Shown here one piece after another: positions 7,814-16,411 of a stretch of DNA of 64,000 nt; within the stretch, counting starts at the first letter, position 1; each line of letters opens with the position of its first letter. Below the pieces are notes generated by a model, which did not search any database, had not been told where the DNA came from, and worked only from the letters and a program-made list of their open reading frames with translations. Source of the stretch: Pseudaestuariivita rosea (GTDB lineage Bacteria; Pseudomonadota; Alphaproteobacteria; Rhodobacterales; Rhodobacteraceae); the NCBI RefSeq assembly GCF_017592335.1, contig NZ_JACNMP010000001.1, positions 1 to 64,000 of the forward strand, given 5' to 3'. The translations under genes and the position numbers were made by a program.

Positions 7814-9391
7814 TTAATCCACGAATAGATAATCGGTCTGTGCGATCTGTTGTGCGGCACTTTCGGATATCACAAGAAACTGCGCAAGCTGGTTGGTGTT
7901 TTCTTCGACCGTGGCAAACTCGGAAAACAGAAAATGGTTTTCAAAGGCTTCATCCCGCAGACGGTCGCTTTCGAAATGGATGTCGTTCCTTATGGTCGGC
8001 AAAAGCTGCTGGATGGTGGCATTGGTTGTACGTTCCCCGGCCAGACCGATCCGATGGGCATGGCCGACAAGATAACCTTCGCTGAAGTTACATTCGACCT
8101 CAAGCAATCTGGTTTTGGATCGGTCCGAATAGAAATCCTGCACCAGTTCGATATTGGCCGGATCAATGCAGATCACCAGACGGTTGGTGTCGTAATAGTC
8201 AAACAGCATCCGCAACAGCGCCCGATTGTGGCGGGTGCGTTTTTCGATGGTTTTCTGTATGCCGCCCAGATCCGGCAGGGGTGTGGACTGTTCGTTGAAC
8301 AGATAGGCAATGGTCGGCAGATTGGTGCGCGTGCCAATCTGTTCGACCAGCCGTTTGGCCACGTGCCACTTCTTGCACGCCACAATCATCAGTTCACGAT
8401 CCCGGCCCAGCGTGCTTTCGTTTTCCCAAAACCGCGGGGCAAAGCGCCGCCCGATCCGCCCGCGACCGGTTAGAAAGGCGTGCAGCTTGCGCCCCTCGTC
8501 CGAGATATCGAAATTGACCCCTTGGGCCGCGTAAAGCTGACCCAGTTTATCTTTCAGCTCGGTCGCCTCGGGGCTGATCTTGCGGGCAAACAGGCAATCC
8601 TGCCCCAACAAAAGCGTGTAGTGGTCATTATAAAAGGTGATGGGCATGCCGTAATCGGAAAACATCAGAAACGTCGGCGTGCGACAGTCAATTTCGTCAC
8701 GCGATACCAGATGGCGTACCAGCGTCTGGAAAAAGGTTTCATCAGGTATCCAGGTCGTTTTGAAAAAGCGAATTATATCGGGGCGTTTTCGGATGAATGT
8801 CAGGATCTGCTCGATGGTCGACCTGCGCAAACACCACCATTGGCTGCCGATCATGACCTGAAGGTCTTTGGGAATATCGCGTTTCAGACCAAAGCGTTTC
8901 TGCAATTCAAAGGATTTATAAAACAGCCACTTCCGATTGCGTTCATTGAAGAAATGGCGGTACGTCAGACGCTCTTCCCTGATGCCGGTCTTGATCCAGT
9001 CAGATTCAAAGAAATCAAAACTTTCGACATAATCAACATCGCGCTGATCCAGGAAAGTCCGGATGTATTCGGCGGATTTTATGGGCATGCAATCGCCCGA
9101 AATCATGTAAAAATGCGTGGCGCGGGGAAAGGATTGGGCCGCAACCTGAAGCGCGTTGATCGTGGCCTGCACCAGTGACCACTCACCCCATCCGCATTTC
9201 ACCCGTTTGGTCGCGAAAACGACGTTGTTGTTATCGGCCAACTCTGATCGAAGTTTCTGATAGGCTGGCTTGGGCGTGCGGGCATCGAAATGGATGGCAA
9301 CGTAATCGCCCACGGCCGTCAGACGCTTGGCCTGGGCGATGATCGCATCGGGGTCCTTGTGACACAGGATAATGTAGGCGATCTTGGCCAT
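7814..9391 (-). CDS. GT14-like (core-2/I-branching type) glycosyltransferase
   Basis: The 525-residue protein begins AYIILCHKDP and has the features of beta-1,6-N-acetylglucosaminyltransferase-type GT14 enzymes: IHFDA (nucleotide-sugar side), CGWGEWSLV, SGDCMPIKS, GSQWWCL and KTWIPDETFFQTLVR. The C-terminal half (about 310-525) is a separate Rhodobacterales domain with KKWHVAKRLVEQI. It is a clear paralogue of the protein at 28458-30158, which shares all five motifs. The product is likely a surface glycan; acceptor and sugar are unknown. A divergent sulfotransferase gene lies 137 nt away. Confidence 0.85.
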   Translation of the reverse strand: MAKIAYIILCHKDPDAIIAQAKRLTAVGDYVAIHFDARTPKPAYQKLRSELADNNNVVFATKRVKCGWGEWSLVQATINALQVAAQSFPRATHFYMISGDCMPIKSAEYIRTFLDQRDVDYVESFDFFESDWIKTGIREERLTYRHFFNERNRKWLFYKSFELQKRFGLKRDIPKDLQVMIGSQWWCLRRSTIEQILTFIRKRPDIIRFFKTTWIPDETFFQTLVRHLVSRDEIDCRTPTFLMFSDYGMPITFYNDHYTLLLGQDCLFARKISPEATELKDKLGQLYAAQGVNFDISDEGRKLHAFLTGRGRIGRRFAPRFWENESTLGRDRELMIVACKKWHVAKRLVEQIGTRTNLPTIAYLFNEQSTPLPDLGGIQKTIEKRTRHNRALLRMLFDYYDTNRLVICIDPANIELVQDFYSDRSKTRLLEVECNFSEGYLVGHAHRIGLAGERTTNATIQQLLPTIRNDIHFESDRLRDEAFENHFLFSEFATVEENTNQLAQFLVISESAAQQIAQTDYLFVD

Positions 9392-9528
9392 AAACGAACA
9401 CTTAGCCTTTCGTCGATGTTGCTTGACCCAATAAACACCATAAGAGATTGAATAAACAGTCAGGCTCTGGTTTTTTATGGGCCATTAACCTTTGTGCGCA
9501 AAACAAAGGTATCGGAGGCGTTGAGAGT

Positions 9529-10332
9529 ATGAATTTTCCTGGTACATGGATGACCGAAAGCGAAAGCACCGTTTATCGAGTGGTGCCCAAATGTGCGTGT
9601 TCGACCATCGGTCAGATCCTTTATTATTCCGATCATGGCGAATTTTTTGATGGCGATATCCATGATGCGCAAAACGGGCTGCACAAGTGGGCGCATGAAC
9701 ACAGCAAGCCCCTTATCGCCGAAAATGTGCGTCGTCACAAAAGCTATGCTTTTACCTGTGTTCGCAATCCCTATACCCGTATCCTGAGTTCGTTTTTCGA
9801 CAAGATCTGCGGCATTCAGCGGAACGGCAGCCGGTATCGCGGCAACCTGATCCCTGAAATCATTCAGAAATACGGGATCGAGGTTGAGGGCGATTTTGAT
9901 CAGATCAAGTCGTTCCGCCGGTTTTTGCTGTTCGCCCGCGACACAATCCGGTGGCGCAAACCGATGGACCCGGATATTCACTGGTCGTCCATGTCGGGTC
10001 ATGTTTCGACATTTATCGTCAACGGTGGTCAGTATGACAGTATTTTCTGGACCGAACAGTTCAACGACGGGATGCAAGGCGTCCTGAACGCGATTGAAAC
10101 ACCCCACAGTATCGATCTGGCCGGCATTCCGCGATTTAACGAAAGCGAAGGGCATGGGCCCAAGCGGCAGCATCCGGTCGAAGACTACTTCGACGATCTG
10201 TCGATGCATCTGGTCTATGAAATCTACAAGCGTGATTTTGAGTTGTTTAAATACGACTTTCTCGATCCATCGAACAAGATGCCGGTGTCCGAGATTGATC
10301 TTGATGAAATCCACGCTAAGCTTGGTGATTGA
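9529..10332 (+). CDS. Sulfotransferase family 2 protein (PAPS-dependent)
   Basis: This 267-residue protein has a 5'-phosphosulfate-binding loop VPKCACSTI (about residues 17-25) and a 3'-phosphate-binding strand TCVRNPYTRILSSFF (about 86-100), the two PAPS-binding elements of carbohydrate sulfotransferases (Sulfotransfer_2 type). It should transfer sulfate from PAPS to a glycan. The ATG at 9529 has GGAGG (9514-9518) 10 nt upstream; an in-frame TTG at 9448 is less likely. The divergent GT14-like gene suggests a shared glycan. The DUF4178 gene starts only 29 nt downstream, so read-through is possible. Confidence 0.85.
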   Translation: MNFPGTWMTESESTVYRVVPKCACSTIGQILYYSDHGEFFDGDIHDAQNGLHKWAHEHSKPLIAENVRRHKSYAFTCVRNPYTRILSSFFDKICGIQRNGSRYRGNLIPEIIQKYGIEVEGDFDQIKSFRRFLLFARDTIRWRKPMDPDIHWSSMSGHVSTFIVNGGQYDSIFWTEQFNDGMQGVLNAIETPHSIDLAGIPRFNESEGHGPKRQHPVEDYFDDLSMHLVYEIYKRDFELFKYDFLDPSNKMPVSEIDLDEIHAKLGD

Positions 10333-10361
10333 TATAAATTGCTAATGACGAAGTTCTTTTG

Positions 10362-10988
10362 ATGCCAGTTGGGTCCAAGCCGAATAACTGTCCGAATTGC
10401 GGAAACGATCTGGGTCCAATGCTATCGCTGACCCGGATGACCGATTGCGACGCCTGTGGCAGCACGGTTTATCTGCAAGACGGTGTGTTTGAGGCCGCCG
10501 GTCAGCGTGGCGAAATGCATGACACCAAGATGCTGTTCAAACTGCATGACCGCATTCGTATCCGTGATCGCAGCTATCTGATTTCGGGCCATGTGCGTTA
10601 TAGCTATGGCCGCGGGTGGTGGGATGAATTCTGGGCGATCGAAGGTAACGGAAACGGCGTGTGGATCAGTGTCGACGAAGGTGATGTCGTTCTGCAAAAG
10701 CAGATATCGAATTCCGATATTCAGATGGCCCGTCCCCCCTTTGTCGTGGGTCAGACGATCAAGGCCGTTAATCAAGATTTTCTTGTCACCGAGGCCAGCC
10801 GCGCCGAATGCATGGCGTTTCGCGGCGAATTCCCGGAAGCGTTGCGGGTTGGCGAAACCTATAAGTTCGTCAATTGCAGCAGCTCGACCGGTGAGCTTCT
10901 AAGTGGGGAATATGGCGACGGCAGCAGTCTTTGGTTTCTGGGCGGCTGGATTGACCCGTTTGAGGTCAGAAACGAGAATATCCAATGA
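10362..10988 (+). CDS. DUF4178 domain protein with zinc ribbon (first copy)
   Basis: The 208-residue protein has an N-terminal zinc ribbon with Cys10, Cys13, Cys29 and Cys32, then a DUF4178 region (from about 55) with the characteristic YLISGHVRYSYGRGWWDEFW and a trailing repeat-like unit around 125-200 (FVVGQTIKAVNQDFLVTE). No membrane helix. I use the ATG at 10362 rather than the TTG just before it. It overlaps the next DUF4178 gene by four bases (ATGA). DUF4178 has no known activity but is repeatedly found with DUF350 and polyamine-synthase genes in PspA-type envelope-stress neighbourhoods (from memory). Confidence 0.82.
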   Translation: MPVGSKPNNCPNCGNDLGPMLSLTRMTDCDACGSTVYLQDGVFEAAGQRGEMHDTKMLFKLHDRIRIRDRSYLISGHVRYSYGRGWWDEFWAIEGNGNGVWISVDEGDVVLQKQISNSDIQMARPPFVVGQTIKAVNQDFLVTEASRAECMAFRGEFPEALRVGETYKFVNCSSSTGELLSGEYGDGSSLWFLGGWIDPFEVRNENIQ

Positions 10989-12256
10989 CGCGCGCCGCTG
11001 AATTGACCGCCATTAATTGCACCAACTGCGGTGCGGGCCTGGATGTACTGGGTGGCGGGCGCGTGATCACCCATGTTTGCGGGTATTGCGGATCGGTTCT
11101 GGATGCGCAGCATGATTATAAGGTGCTGAAACAGTTCAGCGATATGCCGCGCCCCGAAAGCCCGTTCCGAATAGGGATGAAAGGCGAAATTCAGGGTGTT
11201 GAATATACGATCATCGGCACTTTGGGCAAACGCGAAGATTATCGTGGGCAGACATGGCTTTGGACCGATCACCAGCTGTTTTCGCCAACGCATGGTTATG
11301 CCTGGCTGACGGTCGAGGACGGGCATATTATCTTTACCCGCAAAATGCGGTTGCTGCCACGGCCATCGTGGATCAGCCTGCAAAAGGTCGAAAGATCCGA
11401 TTATCGACCCAGCGCATTTTTCGAAGGCGATAACTACAGCTATTATGCAACCTCGACGGGAAAGACGACCTTTGTCGAGGGTGAATTCAACTGGCTGCCC
11501 GAAGTCGGTGATCAGGTGACGGCCGTCGCGCTGATGTCGGATGACGCCATGCTGCGATACGTTGATGGCAAAACCGAACATGAAATTGAACGATCGGTCT
11601 ATCTGCCGCTTTACGAAACCTGCGCAACTTTTGGCACCAAACCGAACAGACATCCCAAGGATGTCCACCCGCTGCAACCTTTTCAGGGCAATTCCAACAG
11701 TGCCTTTGCCCGCAAGGTCTTTTTCTGGGCGGGATTGGCGGCGCTGGCGATGTGGATTGCAACGTGGTTCTTTATCGAACAGACCGTCGTGGTCGAACAC
11801 GCGATTGATCCCGGGGCGACCGACGTGGGATATAGATTTCAGGTCGATGATCCAAGCAGATTGACGCGCGTTCAGGTGCGCACGCAGCTTAGCAACAATT
11901 GGGCCGTTTATGGGGTGGATGTCGCGGGACCTGACGGGCAATCCGTCTTTCAAACAGCGCGTGAGATTTCCTATTATTCAGGCTCTAGCGGCGGCGAAAG
12001 CTGGACCGAAGGGTCAAGAAACACCAGCATCCGTTTTCGTCCAGCGCAAGCCGGTGAATATACGGTGAAACTTGAACTGCTGGAAAGCAGCGTGCCCAAT
12101 CCGCAAACCAGTTTATACGTTTATTCCGGGGCGACCGCGCCGATATGGTCGTTTTTTGCGGCAGCACTGCTGTTGATCAGCACTTTGTTTGTGTCATCCG
12201 GTAAAGCCAAGCATTATTACCGGCGTTGGCGGAACTCGGACTGGAGCGATGAGTAG
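10985..12256 (+). CDS. DUF4178 membrane protein with zinc ribbon (second copy)
   Basis: The 423-residue protein starts with a zinc ribbon (Cys12, Cys15, Cys32, Cys35), then a DUF4178 domain of about 55-200 with KREDYRGQTWLWTDHQLF, a membrane helix around 240-260 (FFWAGLAALAMWIATWFFI), a beta-rich presumably extracytoplasmic domain (about 262-380), and a second membrane helix near the C terminus (IWSFFAAALLLISTLFV), followed by a basic end. The topology puts the zinc ribbon and DUF4178 in the cytoplasm and a sandwich-like domain outside, as in a transmembrane sensor or adaptor. It is translationally coupled to the gene before it and lies 3 nt before the 54-residue peptide gene. Confidence 0.82.
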   Translation: MTRAAELTAINCTNCGAGLDVLGGGRVITHVCGYCGSVLDAQHDYKVLKQFSDMPRPESPFRIGMKGEIQGVEYTIIGTLGKREDYRGQTWLWTDHQLFSPTHGYAWLTVEDGHIIFTRKMRLLPRPSWISLQKVERSDYRPSAFFEGDNYSYYATSTGKTTFVEGEFNWLPEVGDQVTAVALMSDDAMLRYVDGKTEHEIERSVYLPLYETCATFGTKPNRHPKDVHPLQPFQGNSNSAFARKVFFWAGLAALAMWIATWFFIEQTVVVEHAIDPGATDVGYRFQVDDPSRLTRVQVRTQLSNNWAVYGVDVAGPDGQSVFQTAREISYYSGSSGGESWTEGSRNTSIRFRPAQAGEYTVKLELLESSVPNPQTSLYVYSGATAPIWSFFAAALLLISTLFVSSGKAKHYYRRWRNSDWSDE

Positions 12257-12259
12257 ACC

Positions 12260-12424
12260 ATGAACCTTTTTCGTATCGTGATTCTGGCATGGGCCGCATT
12301 CGCCGTTGGCGGGTCCAGTTATCTTTCTTACTACGGTGTCTTGCGGGAAAGCCGCGACACCTTTCAATCGGTACGCGTCGGCAGCCCCGGCGGTGGTTAT
12401 AATTCAGGCGGCCGGATCAAATAA
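12260..12424 (+). CDS. 54-residue single-pass membrane peptide in the DUF4178 operon
   Basis: An ATG-started frame fills the gap between the second DUF4178 gene and the DUF350 gene. The product begins MNLFRIVILAWAAFAVGGSS (one hydrophobic helix, about residues 4-26) and ends with a short Ser/Gly-rich polar tail finishing GGRIK. It starts 3 nt after the TAG of the gene before it and ends 21 nt before the ATG of DUF350. I know no family for it. Its position inside a tightly packed operon and its clean membrane-plus-tail layout support it as a real gene. Confidence 0.6.
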   Translation: MNLFRIVILAWAAFAVGGSSYLSYYGVLRESRDTFQSVRVGSPGGGYNSGGRIK

Positions 12425-12445
12425 TCCGGGTTAAGGAGACTAAAC

Positions 12446-12664
12446 ATGTTCGAGGCGATCCAAATTACCGAAGTTGTCAGCACGATCTTCTTCACTCTGC
12501 TTGGTCTGGGCTTGTTGGGCCTGTGCTGGCTGGCAATCAATATAATCAGCCCGTTTTCGATCCGCAAAGAGATTGAAGAGGATCACAATACATCACTTGC
12601 CGTCCTGATCAGTTCGGTCTTTATCGCAATGTCAATTATCATCGCGGCCGTCATCGTTTCATGA
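12446..12664 (+). CDS. DUF350 family membrane protein (YjfL-like)
   Basis: The 72-residue protein has two membrane helices (about 10-34 and 48-70) separated by a short acidic cytoplasmic loop with FSIRKEIEEDHNTSLAVLIS, the usual DUF350 motif. The family includes E. coli YjfL, which is encoded beside a PspA homologue and a glutathionylspermidine-synthase-like gene. A GGAG ribosome site precedes the ATG. Its last codons overlap the aminopropyltransferase start by four bases (ATGA), so the two proteins are probably made together and may interact in the membrane. Confidence 0.85.
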   Translation: MFEAIQITEVVSTIFFTLLGLGLLGLCWLAINIISPFSIRKEIEEDHNTSLAVLISSVFIAMSIIIAAVIVS

Positions 12665-14205
12665 CCCAGAAAACCGCGGCTGTTCAGCCGCGTGAGCTTT
12701 GGCTGCTGACGGCAACATTCTTTGTCGCCGTCGCGGGTCTGATCTATGAACTGATTGCCGCAACCGTTTCCAGCTACTTGTTGGGCGACAGCATTCAGCA
12801 ATTCAGCTTTGTCATCGGGGTCTTTCTGACATCGATGGGGCTGGGCGCATGGCTGTCGCGGTTTGTGTCTGACGCCATCGGCGGATTCGTCCGTGCACAA
12901 TTGTTGCTTGGTATTGTCGGCGGCTTTTGCGCGCCGCTTTTGTTTTTCACATATGCCTATTATGGCATCGTGGGATTACCGCTTTATACGTCGCTGATCG
13001 TGATCGGCATTCTTTCGGGCATGGAGATCCCCTTGATCGCCCGCGTGCTGAAAGAACTGGGCGCCGTCGATTTCCGTTTCGAAAACGTGCTGACGGCGGA
13101 TTACATCGGCGCGTTGGCGGCGTCGCTGATGTTTCCACTGCTGATCATCCCACACCTTAGCCTGATCGCGGCAAGTCTGGCGTTCGGCTGTCTGAACCTT
13201 TTGGTCGCGGGGATCTCGATCTGGTTGTTTCGGGATCGCTTTGGCGCGGCCTTATGGATCACACTAGGCACGGCGTTGTCAGCGACCCTGGTTGCACTGG
13301 TCTTGTCCGAACGTCTGGTGTCGATTGTTGATGCAAATCTGTTCGAAGACGATGTTATCCTGACCGAGCGCACGTCGTATCAGACCATCACGATCACCCG
13401 GTTTCAGGATCGCACCCGGCTTTTTCTGAACCATTCGATCCAGTTCGACAGCCTGGATGAATACCGCTATCACGAAGCCCTTGTGCATCCCGCCATGGCC
13501 ATCGTGCCGCGGCATCGGGATGTTCTTGTGCTGGGCGGTGGTGATGGCATGGCTGTGCGAGAGGTGCTGCGCTATCCGGATGTTGAAAGCGTCACACTGG
13601 TCGATCTTGATCCAAGGGTGACGCAGCTGTTTCGTGACAATGAACAACTGGCCAGTCTGAACAGTCAGGCGTTGCGGGATCCCCGGGTTCGCATCGTCAA
13701 TCAGGATGCCTGGTTGTTCGCCATCGCAGACCAGCAGCAATATGATGTGATCATTCTGGACCTGCCCGACCCCAAATCAATCGGTTTGTCCAAACTGTAC
13801 AGCGTTGAATTCTACGGTATTCTGTCCGAACGCCTATCGGCAAACGGAATTATGGTGACCCAGGCCGGATCACCGCTGTTCGCAACCAAGGCGTTCTGGT
13901 CCATCTATGAAACCCTGGCGCAAGCCAGAAACCCTGTGTCGCCGGGCAATGGGCTGATTGCTGTTCCCTATCACAGCTATGTGCCCAGCTTTGGGCAGTG
14001 GGGCTTTGTCATGGCTATGCAACGCCCGCTGGATATCGACACGCCGACCTTCCCCGAAGAACTGAATTACATGACAACAGACGTCTGGTACGCGGCGCAG
14101 ATTTTCGGGTCTGACACCGGTTATACTGAGGTCGAAGCGAATACGATCAAAAGCCATCCTTTGATCGGATATTATGAAGAGGGTTGGGGGTATTGGTTTA
14201 GATAA
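12661..14205 (+). CDS. Membrane-anchored polyamine aminopropyltransferase (spermidine synthase family)
   Basis: The 514-residue protein has six or seven membrane helices in residues 14-220 and then a spermidine-synthase domain: QFDSLDEYRYHE (261-272, polyamine side), GGGDGMAVREVL (292-303, decarboxylated-SAM binding), VTLVDLDPRV, and DVIILDLPDPKS with the catalytic Asp region. It is predicted to transfer aminopropyl groups at the inner face of the membrane. No speD (SAM decarboxylase), the usual partner, is in the window. It ends the DUF4178/DUF350 operon. Whether the acceptor is putrescine, another amine or a lipid or glycan amine cannot be told. Confidence 0.88.
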   Translation: MTQKTAAVQPRELWLLTATFFVAVAGLIYELIAATVSSYLLGDSIQQFSFVIGVFLTSMGLGAWLSRFVSDAIGGFVRAQLLLGIVGGFCAPLLFFTYAYYGIVGLPLYTSLIVIGILSGMEIPLIARVLKELGAVDFRFENVLTADYIGALAASLMFPLLIIPHLSLIAASLAFGCLNLLVAGISIWLFRDRFGAALWITLGTALSATLVALVLSERLVSIVDANLFEDDVILTERTSYQTITITRFQDRTRLFLNHSIQFDSLDEYRYHEALVHPAMAIVPRHRDVLVLGGGDGMAVREVLRYPDVESVTLVDLDPRVTQLFRDNEQLASLNSQALRDPRVRIVNQDAWLFAIADQQQYDVIILDLPDPKSIGLSKLYSVEFYGILSERLSANGIMVTQAGSPLFATKAFWSIYETLAQARNPVSPGNGLIAVPYHSYVPSFGQWGFVMAMQRPLDIDTPTFPEELNYMTTDVWYAAQIFGSDTGYTEVEANTIKSHPLIGYYEEGWGYWFR

Positions 14206-14595
14206 TCAACTTATAGTTGTATTTATCTTATCAGAATCATTGACCCTGCGGCACCACGCACTAGCAAAACCCACAGGGTCGAAAAACAGCGTGAAAGACT
14301 GCAAACAAACGTTGTGCAAAAGACACATCGTCTTAATTAAGCCTTAATTTATTGACCTAAGGTCAACAATTCGCGGCCTTTCAAAATCTTTTTTATTTAA
14401 GGCGAATAAAGCAAAGATATCCGGAAATCGCTTTTTTTCGGCCCTTCCGTCGATCCGAAATAATCCGTTAATCACGCGCTTGGTTAATCTTTTTGTTGAA
14501 ACAAAGACACAAGAATCTACAACCCTGAATTGTCGGTTCATCCCGGGCCGACACGTGAATTGGGAAACGTAACCAGTCAACCTGAGGACACTTTC
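14206..14595. other. AT-rich intergenic region of 390 nt, no gene seen
   Basis: The region lies between the aminopropyltransferase and the PilJ-type gene. It has an imperfect inverted repeat (14242-14251 with 14271-14280, one mismatch) that may end the upstream transcript, and a TTAA-N7-TTAA sequence at 14333-14347 resembling a CtrA site. The rest is AT-rich and probably contains the promoter of the downstream gene. Confidence 0.6.
14333..14347. promoter_or_regulatory. Candidate CtrA binding site
   Basis: TTAA at 14333-14336, seven bases, TTAA at 14344-14347 matches the core CtrA consensus TTAA-N7-TTAA. It is about 250 bp upstream of the PilJ-type gene, in AT-rich sequence where chance matches are more frequent. 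Confidence 0.3.
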
Positions 14596-15492
14596 ATGAG
14601 ACCTACACTCAAACTGAGCAACTTTCTTGCGATCGTTGCAATCAGCTTTACGACCTCACTTCCAGTATCAGTACAGGCCGATGGTCCCTTTATCACGGCG
14701 GAGCAAGCTGCGCGTAAGGTCAACGTTGCCGGCCGTCAGCGCATGCTGTCACAACGTATCGCAAAGGCAGCCTGTTTCACAGCACGCGGGATCGAACCCA
14801 ACGTGTACCGGGATCAACTAATCCAGGCCCGTGATCTATTTGAACAGTCCCAGGATGCGCTTCGGTATGGCAGCCTGGAAATGAAACTGCTGCCTGAAAT
14901 ACGTCCGTCCGTTTTGCTGGCCCAGTCCGAAGTTCTGAATTCCTGGTCCGGTTTCCGCGCACCGGTGAATGAAATCGTGCGTCGCGGCTATGCGGGCCCC
15001 AAAACTCTGTCCGATCTACAGACCAAAAGTCTGACTGTGCTGCGCGATGCCAACGAAGTTGTCTACAAGACTGCCATGGCATACGGTGGGCAGTCCAAAG
15101 ACGTCTCGCTTGGGTTGACCCTGACGGTTGATATTGCTGGTCGTCAGCGCATGCTATCACAAAAAATGGTCAAGGAAGTCTGCCTGATGGGTCTAAGCGA
15201 AACACCAGCCGCGGTTGCCGAAACTTTGACCGAAACCGTCCGTCTGTTCGACGCGTCGCTGACCGCGCTTAAAAATGGTTACGCCGATGCAGGCATCATC
15301 CCGGCCCCGACGTCCGAAATCGCCGCGATGCTGGATACCGTCAGCGGTCAATGGGTGCAGCTGAAACCCTATTTCGACGCAGCTGCTGCGGGCGAAATTC
15401 AGGATGCCAGCACTTTGACAGTGATGGAGCGTCAGGCTGAAATCCTGCTGCGCGACATGAACCGTGCTGTGGGAATGTACGAAAACATCTAA
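14596..15492 (+). CDS. Secreted protein with two PilJ-type sensor domains
   Basis: The 298-residue protein has a signal peptide (about 1-28, cleaving after SVQA) and two copies of the type IV pilus methyl-accepting transducer N-terminal domain (PilJ, PF13675), shown by the repeated VxxAGRQRMLSQ motif near residues 47 and 181. In transducers this domain is a periplasmic sensor of the NIT/PilJ type; here no membrane helix or signalling domain follows, so it is a free periplasmic protein. The ATG at 14596 gives the signal peptide and has GAGGA 7 nt upstream; a TTG at 14530 is unlikely. Ligand and partner are unknown. It is followed by a 12-bp hairpin. Confidence 0.83.
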   Translation: MRPTLKLSNFLAIVAISFTTSLPVSVQADGPFITAEQAARKVNVAGRQRMLSQRIAKAACFTARGIEPNVYRDQLIQARDLFEQSQDALRYGSLEMKLLPEIRPSVLLAQSEVLNSWSGFRAPVNEIVRRGYAGPKTLSDLQTKSLTVLRDANEVVYKTAMAYGGQSKDVSLGLTLTVDIAGRQRMLSQKMVKEVCLMGLSETPAAVAETLTETVRLFDASLTALKNGYADAGIIPAPTSEIAAMLDTVSGQWVQLKPYFDAAAAGEIQDASTLTVMERQAEILLRDMNRAVGMYENI

Positions 15493-15514
15493 ACGCTGGC
15501 GATGCGCCGGTACC

Positions 15515-15548
15515 AAGACCTGTGGATGTGGGGGCGTCCGCAGGTCTT
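15515..15548. terminator. Hairpin terminator between convergent PilJ-type gene and bchO
   Basis: Residues 15515-15526 (AAGACCTGTGGA) pair with 15537-15548 (TCCGCAGGTCTT) over 12 bp with one T-G wobble and a 10-nt loop; T-rich sequence follows on the plus strand. It starts 22 nt after the PilJ-type stop and overlaps the bchO stop codon by two bases. Confidence 0.7.
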
Positions 15549-16404
15549 ATTTATGTGCACCAATGTGATCCAGGACCAGGGCCGTCATGGCGTCGGGGTC
15601 TTCCTCATGCGCCAGGTGACCCAGATTTGGCACACGGGTGACTTTCGCATTTGGCAACAGACGGGCCGCATCATCAGATGTCTCGGGCGGGACGGCGCGG
15701 TCATTGTCCGCAGCGATCAGAAGAACATCGCTGTCGATCTCACCGAAGCGGTTCCGCAGTCCATCCAACGACCACTGCGCCATCATCAGAAGCGTGGCAT
15801 CGACATGGTCGCGGTCGCCGATAAGGTTTTGATAATACCCCAGCCCTTCGTCGGTCAGGTAAGATCCGGTGCCTTCGATCAATCTTTTCACGCTTGAGGC
15901 ATTCGATGCGCCTAGCGAAAACATACTGGCCGTAAAAGGGTTCAGCGCCAGCATCTTCGCAATCATCGGAAAAAGAAATCCGGCTAGCCCTTTGAAATTG
16001 CCAAGGGCCGCATTGAAGCAAATGACTTTTGCATCCACCCCAAGAAGGCACATCTGCAGCGCAATCGCACCACCCGCCGAATGTCCGATAATCGCAGCTG
16101 GCTGCCAGCCCTGATCGGAACACAGGGCCTGAATGTCTTCCGCCATCGGCGTAAGGCTGCATCTTTGTCGCGTCCCAAGCTGCGAAAACCCCTGACCCGG
16201 CAGATCAATCGCAACCACATGGTGGGTCTTTGCCAGGATCGGCATCATGTCACGCCAACTGTGGGTCGCCCCGCCCGCCCCGTGGATCAGCAGCAGAGTG
16301 GGCCCCTGGCCCATTTGCTGGATATGCCAGCGATGCGGACGGCTGTCGACAAAATGCGAATGGTCGGCATGCGGCCAGTCGTGTTTATGCTTGTCCCATT
16401 GCAT
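15547..16404 (-). CDS. bchO: Magnesium chelatase-associated alpha/beta hydrolase BchO
   Basis: The 285-residue alpha/beta-fold protein has HGAGG (oxyanion region), the nucleophile elbow GHSAGG and a C-terminal LGHLAHEEDP with the catalytic His, all normal for BchO, a putative accessory of magnesium chelatase in bacteriochlorophyll synthesis. The start is the ATG at 16404, which gives the family opening MQWDKHKHDWP; a longer frame to 16488 would run into bchD. It begins 8 nt after the bchD stop and closes the crtA-bchIDO transcription unit. Confidence 0.92.
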   Translation of the reverse strand: MQWDKHKHDWPHADHSHFVDSRPHRWHIQQMGQGPTLLLIHGAGGATHSWRDMMPILAKTHHVVAIDLPGQGFSQLGTRQRCSLTPMAEDIQALCSDQGWQPAAIIGHSAGGAIALQMCLLGVDAKVICFNAALGNFKGLAGFLFPMIAKMLALNPFTASMFSLGASNASSVKRLIEGTGSYLTDEGLGYYQNLIGDRDHVDATLLMMAQWSLDGLRNRFGEIDSDVLLIAADNDRAVPPETSDDAARLLPNAKVTRVPNLGHLAHEEDPDAMTALVLDHIGAHK

Positions 16405-16411
16405 GTGCTGG

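Noticed and set aside
14242-14280. Strong terminator after the aminopropyltransferase gene
   Set aside because: The 10-bp stem has a mismatch and a long 19-nt loop without T tract, so I describe it only in the intergenic entry.
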